This document shows, in pieces, positions 5,494-10,261 of a stretch of 10,261 bases of DNA. This DNA comes from Desulfobacteraceae bacterium (GTDB lineage Bacteria; Desulfobacterota; Desulfobacteria; Desulfobacterales; Desulfosalsimonadaceae), in NCBI GenBank assembly GCA_021162325.1, contig JAGGYV010000155.1:1-10261 (forward strand), read 5' to 3'. Numbering within the stretch: the first letter of the stretch is position 1; every line of letters begins with the position of its first letter. A program made the position numbers and the translations under genes. The notes below the pieces were generated by a model. It was not told the DNA's origin and did no database searches. It was given only the letters and a program-made list of their open reading frames with translations.

Positions 5494-8400
5494 ATGAAAT
5501 ATCAAAAGCTGCTCTATTTTTTGCAAAATGTGGGACGGGATCCTTCTTCTTTAATGCTGGAAGATTACCTGACAGGTTTAAAAAATCGTCGCTATCTTCT
5601 TCAATACCTTAAAAAGAGTGTCGACTGGGACGCACTGGATACTCATCCGGTTTCTTTGCTGATGGTCGATATTGATTATTTTAAACGGATAAATAATCAA
5701 TTCGGCAGCAGTGTCGGAGACCTGGTTCTGGTTCATGTGACGAAAATATTAAAAGAGATTTCCGGTAAAAGAGGGATTCCCATTTTATACGCAGGCGATG
5801 AATTCATGCTTCTTTTGCCGAATATAAAGAAGCATAACGCCCTGATTATTGCTGCAGAACTAATCGATTATGTTAATGAAAGTTCATTTTTTTCATCAGA
5901 TGCCGGAACGGAAATTCCGATTACATTGAGCGTTGGCGTTGCCACCGCCCCGGATGATGCGGGCAGTGGAAAAGAACTGTTAAGCCAGGTTAAAAATGCA
6001 CTGTACCATGCAAAACAGGCCGGCCGGAATCAATATGCAGATGCCGGAGAAGTGAACCGGCAGGCGATTCAGTATCTTGACCGCGCCAGTATCGTGGGAA
6101 GAAAAAGCCAGTTTAAGGCAGTGAATGATTCCTTGAAATGCATCCGTGACGGAATCAGCCAGTTTGTCATTATTGACGGGGCAACCGGCATGGGTAAAAC
6201 AAGTTTTTTAGATATTGTTCACCGGAATCTCGAGAAAACAAAATTAAATACAGTTCGTATATCAGGGGTTATCCAGGAGTCGTTCCGCCCCTATTACCTG
6301 GTTGCCTATATCGTTACGGAGTTAATGAATCAAAGGGATGATAAAGGCATCGGCATCCTTGATGCAATGGATGAAAAGGAACTGGAACGGCTGGCAAATA
6401 TTCTGCCTCAGTTGGGAGAAGCCGATTTAACCGCTCAGGAGATTGATGAGCGCCAGCGCGAAGCCATTTTTCGATCATTTATCAATTTTTTTGTTTTACT
6501 GGTTGAAGATGGAAAGCTGGCAGTCTTAATCGACGATATGGATTACGGTGACCCGGCATCGCTTCACCTGCTGCGTATCATTATGCGGGAAAAATCGCTG
6601 GTATTGTTTATCTGCGGAACCGCCACTGAAGAATCGAAAGCAAGTCCCAAAACAATCCCGCTGGATCTCTTTCGATCGGCGTACAGTGATAAGCTGGGAA
6701 TCCAGAGCATAGAAATGACACCTTTGGATGTCAAAGATATTGAACAACATGTCAATGTCATTTTTCCGGAAATTGATATGCCCCAGCGTTTAGCCCGGGA
6801 ACTGGCGGAAATTTCAAAGGGGAGTCCGCTGTTTGTCGAAGAAATATTAAGAAAAATGATCAATGACCAGAAAATTATTCAATCCGGGCAACGCTGGAAA
6901 GTCATGAAACTGGAAAAAGGCTATTTTCCGAAGTCCATTGAAGACATCATCCGCAGTAAAATTCTTGCCCTTGACGGAGATAGCCAGCGGTTTCTGGATT
7001 GTGCATCCGCTTTTGGAGAATCAATTTCTTTGAGTATGCTGACGGGTGTGTCGGAAGAAAAATCTGCAATGGTTCATGATTCTTTAAATCGGATTATTGA
7101 TCAGGGGATTGTGCGGTCCGATTTTAAGGATAATGACGAAATCGTTCGTTTCCTGAGCAAAAATGTCCAGGGGGTGATATATGACGGCATCAATCCGGGC
7201 CAGAAAAAAAGTATTCATGAACAGATCGGTAATTACCAGGAAAAACTGTATGAGCATAATTTGTTGCCGTCTGCCTCGTTTCTGGCCCACCACTACAAGC
7301 GGTCCGATAATCAGGAAAAAGCCCGGATTTATGAAGAACTTCAGGCAAATTATAATCAAAAAGTATTCAATGACCATGAAGTGGCGCGATATGTGGTAAA
7401 CGAGACGGATGATGACGGCTTGAGTGGTGCAGATGAAATTGGCGATATTCCGCTGAGTGATGAAAGTTTGAAATATGTCCCGAAGCTGTTGCAGTCTATG
7501 CTTATTACGATCAGGAATACACGGCTTTATCCGCCGGAAAGCAAATCGGTGACCAATTCGGTGCATCAGCTGATCCAGCTGCTTGAAAAGGTGCTCGAAG
7601 ATACAGAGCGCATCAGTATTATTACCGAAAAAAACAGCATCCTGATTAATGGGCAACGCATAGAGGTTGGAAATTTTCACTCCATTGCCCAGAAAATAAT
7701 TGATTTTTGGGATCGGCTTCAGTTCAAATGCCTGACGTTTGTCAAAGGGTTTAAAGAAGAAGAACTCATGATTATTCTGGAAAGAATATGCCGTATTGAA
7801 CCCAAAGAGATTTCGCCCCGATACTGGAAAACATTTTCAGAAAAAAACAAGCTCACGCATATTCATCCCAGACAGATAAAATATACGAAAGTCGAGTCCT
7901 CTGATTCGCAAATGATTCCGGATGCAGAAGATATTGGAATTGAATCGGCTGCCGGGGACCGGCAACTGGATGATTCCGGCCAGGAGATTATTCAGCGGGT
8001 CCTCACCGCCCTGCTGGGGGCATACAGCAAGCTAAAATTGTATCCCGCCCACGGACCGGTGGCCAAAGAAGCCGTGGCGCAGGTGATATCAGAGCTGAAG
8101 ATATTTTTTAAAAAACAGCCGGTATTAAATATTGCCCGTATTGAAACATCACTCCTGGTCAATGGTGTCAAGCTGGATACATTCAGCTTCGAAGCCATGG
8201 CAAACAGCTTCGTTGAATTCTTGTCAGATGCGAGATTGAACAGTGTTACTTTTTTAAGCAAGGTGTCGGTAAGTGATATGACAGGGTTTATCTCCATCGC
8301 ATCGGAGTCTTCTGAAAGGGAGCTGAATGAAGCTTTCTGGCAGGAATTTGCTGCAGAAAAGCAAATAAAAGGCATTCTTTTTGATCAACGAACATATGAA

Positions 8401-9663
8401 ATTTTTGATGAACATCCGGGGGGATCTTTGGGGGAGTCCGATATGGAACCGGGAGCGAAAGAGATTGAACCGCCCAAAGAATCTGAAAATGAGTTTGATA
8501 TCAATAGCTTTCCGAATCGTGTGCGGGAACTTTTTCTGTCCGGTGACCGGAAAGAGGCTGGAATTCTAATTCAAAAGCTGTGTAAGAAATATAAAACCAT
8601 GGATGAAGCCGGCAGAAAGTCACTGCTGGATATTTTTGATGTTATGATAAAACCGGAAGACTGGCGTCCCAGTGCGACCTATCTGAAATTTATTCTGACT
8701 CAGGCGATCCCGCTGTTTGAAGGTGAAGTTAATCCCGAACTTAACCGGCAGGCGGGTGAAATTATTTTTTGCGGTGGTGAGCGGTTTATTTTTTATGGAG
8801 AATATACCCTGGGAGCCTGGATTTTTACCAAACTCCAAAATTTTTCGGAAAGCAAATCATCACCGTTTTTTGATGAGGAGAATGCTGCAAGCAAACCGCT
8901 GGATTCGAAGATCATAGAAGTTGTCATTGATGATTTAAAGTCAGCGGATCGTTCGCGCCAACAGGATGCGTTTCAGTTGTTGAGCAGTCTGGGCAGTTGG
9001 GTTGTCCCGCTTTTAATTGAAACGATCAAGCGGGAGAGCAATATGCGGGCCAGGCGTTTGGGAACCGAGTTAATTAAAAATAAAGGAAATGATGCGGTTT
9101 ATATATTTAGAAAATCACTGCTGAATGAGAGCCGGCCGGAATACCGTGCCCGTATTCTGGATGTCATTGATTCCGTGACTCAGGATTTGATGATGGAAGT
9201 AGTTGATACCCTGTCGGATACCGCCGATGTCGTCCGCAGGTCAGCATTCCGTTTGGCTGAAAGATTAAATACCCCGGAGGTGATTCAATTGCTTATTGCG
9301 CTGGCCGACGGTGATGATCCGGCCCAGGCGGTTCAGGCGATTAACTCTTTGGGGAAACTCAATGCCGCCGGTGCGGTGGAAACGCTTTTATCGGTGGTGG
9401 AAAAGTGCGAAGAAAAAGAGGTTGTGATCGCGGCCTGTCGGGCAATGGGGCAGATTGCAGACCCGTTGTTTGTTGATCCGCTGGAAAAAATACTGATGCC
9501 GAAGCGGCGTTTGTTCTTTCAGAAAAAAATTGAAACAGCGGTGCGCGTTGCAGCCGTTTATGCCATCTCACAGATTAAGGACAGCCGGGTGCCGCCTTTG
9601 TTGAGTGCTCTTGCAGACGATCCGGATTACCGAGTCCGGGAAGTTCTGAAAAATCTTCGTTAA
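5494..9663 (+). CDS. GGDEF (AGDEF) / STAND-type ATPase / duplicated module / HEAT-repeat signalling protein
   Basis: This 1389-residue protein lacks membrane segments and a signal peptide, so it is probably cytoplasmic. A GGDEF domain spans about 20-185: DYLTGLKNRR (24-33), metal-site D59 in DIDYFK, AGDEF at 100-104 and ALYHAKQAGRN near 169-179. The key guanine- and metal-binding positions look intact, so diguanylate cyclase activity is plausible. No RxxD inhibitory site lies at the expected place upstream of AGDEF. A P-loop ATPase follows (about 198-470; IVGR near 200, Walker A GATGMGKTS at 229-237, Walker B LAVLIDDMD ending at 350), resembling the AAA_16/STAND ATPases of large signalling proteins, then a winged-helix-like segment (about 479-560). 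Two copies of a roughly 100-residue module lie near 662-769 and 831-940, centred on LYP and I/VNG motifs. Residues about 1140-1389 form HEAT-like helical repeats. The start has AGGGA 5 nt upstream. The whole presumably couples a nucleotide-dependent switch and a scaffold to c-di-GMP output; the stimulus is unknown. Confidence 0.92.
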   Translation: MKYQKLLYFLQNVGRDPSSLMLEDYLTGLKNRRYLLQYLKKSVDWDALDTHPVSLLMVDIDYFKRINNQFGSSVGDLVLVHVTKILKEISGKRGIPILYAGDEFMLLLPNIKKHNALIIAAELIDYVNESSFFSSDAGTEIPITLSVGVATAPDDAGSGKELLSQVKNALYHAKQAGRNQYADAGEVNRQAIQYLDRASIVGRKSQFKAVNDSLKCIRDGISQFVIIDGATGMGKTSFLDIVHRNLEKTKLNTVRISGVIQESFRPYYLVAYIVTELMNQRDDKGIGILDAMDEKELERLANILPQLGEADLTAQEIDERQREAIFRSFINFFVLLVEDGKLAVLIDDMDYGDPASLHLLRIIMREKSLVLFICGTATEESKASPKTIPLDLFRSAYSDKLGIQSIEMTPLDVKDIEQHVNVIFPEIDMPQRLARELAEISKGSPLFVEEILRKMINDQKIIQSGQRWKVMKLEKGYFPKSIEDIIRSKILALDGDSQRFLDCASAFGESISLSMLTGVSEEKSAMVHDSLNRIIDQGIVRSDFKDNDEIVRFLSKNVQGVIYDGINPGQKKSIHEQIGNYQEKLYEHNLLPSASFLAHHYKRSDNQEKARIYEELQANYNQKVFNDHEVARYVVNETDDDGLSGADEIGDIPLSDESLKYVPKLLQSMLITIRNTRLYPPESKSVTNSVHQLIQLLEKVLEDTERISIITEKNSILINGQRIEVGNFHSIAQKIIDFWDRLQFKCLTFVKGFKEEELMIILERICRIEPKEISPRYWKTFSEKNKLTHIHPRQIKYTKVESSDSQMIPDAEDIGIESAAGDRQLDDSGQEIIQRVLTALLGAYSKLKLYPAHGPVAKEAVAQVISELKIFFKKQPVLNIARIETSLLVNGVKLDTFSFEAMANSFVEFLSDARLNSVTFLSKVSVSDMTGFISIASESSERELNEAFWQEFAAEKQIKGILFDQRTYEIFDEHPGGSLGESDMEPGAKEIEPPKESENEFDINSFPNRVRELFLSGDRKEAGILIQKLCKKYKTMDEAGRKSLLDIFDVMIKPEDWRPSATYLKFILTQAIPLFEGEVNPELNRQAGEIIFCGGERFIFYGEYTLGAWIFTKLQNFSESKSSPFFDEENAASKPLDSKIIEVVIDDLKSADRSRQQDAFQLLSSLGSWVVPLLIETIKRESNMRARRLGTELIKNKGNDAVYIFRKSLLNESRPEYRARILDVIDSVTQDLMMEVVDTLSDTADVVRRSAFRLAERLNTPEVIQLLIALADGDDPAQAVQAINSLGKLNAAGAVETLLSVVEKCEEKEVVIAACRAMGQIADPLFVDPLEKILMPKRRLFFQKKIETAVRVAAVYAISQIKDSRVPPLLSALADDPDYRVREVLKNLR

Positions 9664-9670
9664 TCATTAT

Positions 9671-9713
9671 TTCAGAACAGGATAAAAAATTATTTTAGAA
9701 CAGGAGAAAAAAT
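9671..9713 (+). repeat. 20-bp tandem near-repeat carrying two Shine-Dalgarno copies
   Basis: TTCAGAACAGGATAAAAAAT (9671-9690) recurs as TTTAGAACAGGAGAAAAAAT (9694-9713), matching at 18 of 20 with a 23-bp period. Only the second copy contains a full AGGAGA (9702-9707), 9 nt before the ATG at 9717. The first copy has AGGA but no nearby start codon. It is probably a small local duplication of the ribosome binding region. Confidence 0.65.
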
Positions 9714-9716
9714 CGA

Positions 9717-9908
9717 ATGAAACACGGCAAGATAACTACATCAATGGCACATTTTTGTAAAGATACCTGCCCGATATGCACCAAAGGCCGGGAAAAAGGA
9801 GAAGGTATCTTATACACTATGATTAAACTCGAAGAGAACCTCTGCCCGGCCTGTCGGGCCTATAAAAAGGTGTACGGCAAACCGGCCCATGAGAAATTAA
9901 AACCATAG
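9717..9908 (+). CDS. Small paired-CPxC protein, probable zinc-binding
   Basis: This 63-residue basic protein has a strong ribosome binding site (AGGAGA, 9 nt spacing). It contains CPIC at 18-21 and CPAC at 43-46, plus C14. Two CPxC knuckles separated by 21 residues are the pattern of a zinc ribbon or rubredoxin-like metal site, so a structural zinc (or, less likely, iron) is plausible. I do not recognise the family and assign no function. It lies 53 bp after the GGDEF-ATPase gene on the same strand with no terminator between them, so the two may be co-transcribed. The strong translation signal and regular cysteines argue that it is a real gene. Confidence 0.75.
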   Translation: MKHGKITTSMAHFCKDTCPICTKGREKGEGILYTMIKLEENLCPACRAYKKVYGKPAHEKLKP

Positions 9909-9931
9909 CCGGTTTGCATTTATATTATATG
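9877..9931 (+). terminator. Candidate terminator overlapping the end of the CPxC gene
   Basis: GCAAACCGG (9877-9885) and CCGGTTTGC (9909-9917) form a perfect 9-bp stem with a 23-nt loop that contains the last codons and the stop. A T/A-rich stretch without a clean U-run follows (9918-9931). It could end the GGDEF-ATPase/CPxC transcript. The large loop and weak U-tract keep confidence modest. Confidence 0.4.
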
Positions 9932-10036
9932 TTTCTAATTGGATAGCTTGGCCCGACCCTGTTTTCCTATTTTCTTAAAATAATTTTGCTACAATTTTCA
10001 TGGGTATGAACATTCGTGCCCTTCCGTTGTTGTCGC

Positions 10037-10119
10037 GAATCGGTGCCGGGTCTTGAATTGTAAATTATGGTATTCAGAGAGGACTGAAGCAATTCACAAT
10101 TTAAGAATGACACCAATTC
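10037..10119. repeat. Long imperfect palindrome between convergent genes
   Basis: The left arm at 10037-10066 and right arm at 10091-10119 are inverted copies with one single-base gap. The innermost 16 bp per arm differ at only two positions, and most other differences are transitions. The 24-nt centre carries a further 5-bp stem, TTCAG (10073-10077) with CTGAA (10084-10088). No T-run follows on either strand, so it is not a standard terminator. It may be a degenerate MITE/REP unit or an RNA-folding or transcript-protecting structure. The rest of 9932-10136 shows no gene. Confidence 0.5.
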
Positions 10120-10136
10120 CGGCATTGAATGAGGAT

Positions 10137-10261
10137 TTATTCCTTTTTCAATTGCCGCAATGTTTCTTCAAGCACCGGGAGCTGTTGTTTATGTTTAGGA
10201 TTTTGGGAACCTCTTTTAAGCGTTATTAACGTTTTAAGATCAAGGACGTGAAGTGTATGCC
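10137..10261 (-). CDS. C-terminus of a probable nucleotidyltransferase-type protein (N-terminus beyond window edge)
   Basis: Reading the minus strand from the right edge gives 40 codons and then TAA at 10139-10137. The peptide contains VLDLKTLITLKRG, then NPKH and LPVLEETLRQLKKE. This resembles the C-terminal pattern of bacterial nucleotidyltransferase-superfamily proteins (and DUF6036-like relatives), where a leucine-rich helix with a conserved Lys precedes a GRPKD-type turn and a last helix with Leu. Here the turn reads NPKH instead of RPKD, so it is divergent. The catalytic part is outside the window, so activity cannot be judged. It converges on the CPxC gene. Confidence 0.5.
   Translation of the reverse strand, partial: HTLHVLDLKTLITLKRGSQNPKHKQQLPVLEETLRQLKKE

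Noticed and set aside
5397..5612. 71-residue plus-strand ORF across the MITE-like element and the GGDEF start
   Set aside because: It overlaps the well-supported GGDEF gene in another frame, has no good ribosome site, and its peptide has no recognisable pattern.
7084..7680. 198-residue minus-strand ORF inside the GGDEF-ATPase gene
   Set aside because: An antisense reading of a well-supported gene; its hydrophobic, Ile/Phe-rich composition is typical of shadow frames.
1..10261. CRISPR array, tRNA or rRNA genes
   Set aside because: No regularly spaced repeats, cloverleaf-like segments or rRNA-like stretches were seen on either strand.

Overview
The window (moderate G+C, AT-rich intergenic gaps) looks like chromosome from an anaerobic Desulfobacterota-type bacterium (Desulfobacterales or a related sulfate-reducing or syntrophic group). 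I infer this from gene content: a tungsten-type aldehyde:ferredoxin oxidoreductase family enzyme, a DUF169 protein, a Tat-exported FAD dehydrogenase, and a very large GGDEF-ATPase-HEAT signalling protein of a kind I associate with that phylum. No search was run, so the taxonomy is an inference.

Layout. 1-1215 (minus, cut by the left edge) encodes a Tat-signal FAD/NAD(P)-binding oxidoreductase of the phytoene-dehydrogenase/retinol-saturase type. 1216-1463 is a divergent control region with a good sigma-70-like promoter for the rightward genes, a 10-bp direct repeat at the predicted transcription start and an A-rich tract before the ribosome binding site. 1464-5052 (plus) is a probable operon: AOR-family enzyme, an UPF0014/FetB-type permease whose start overlaps the AOR stop by one base, and a DUF169 protein. 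5053-5493 has no convincing gene but holds a small palindrome and a MITE-like element with 20-bp terminal inverted repeats. The element ends 12 bp before a perfect TATAAT box.

5494-9663 (plus) encodes a 1389-residue protein: a GGDEF domain with an AGDEF active site, a STAND/AAA_16-like ATPase, two copies of a roughly 100-residue module, and C-terminal HEAT-like repeats. 53 bp downstream is a 63-residue protein with paired CPxC motifs. Its ribosome binding site lies in the second copy of a 20-bp near-perfect repeat. A hairpin overlapping its stop codon may end transcription. 9909-10136 contains a long imperfect palindrome, and 10137-10261 (minus) is the C-terminus of what looks like a nucleotidyltransferase-type protein entering from the right edge.

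Working model. The left half is a redox unit: a cytoplasmic tungsten/iron-sulfur oxidoreductase with a metal-transport-type permease and a DUF169 protein, divergent from an exported flavoprotein. The right half is a signalling unit that may couple cyclic-di-GMP synthesis to ATP binding and a large protein-interaction scaffold. Nothing in the sequence directly links the two halves. The least described items are the duplicated module in the signalling protein, the permease without a visible ATPase, the small CPxC protein, and the two transposon-like or palindromic elements.
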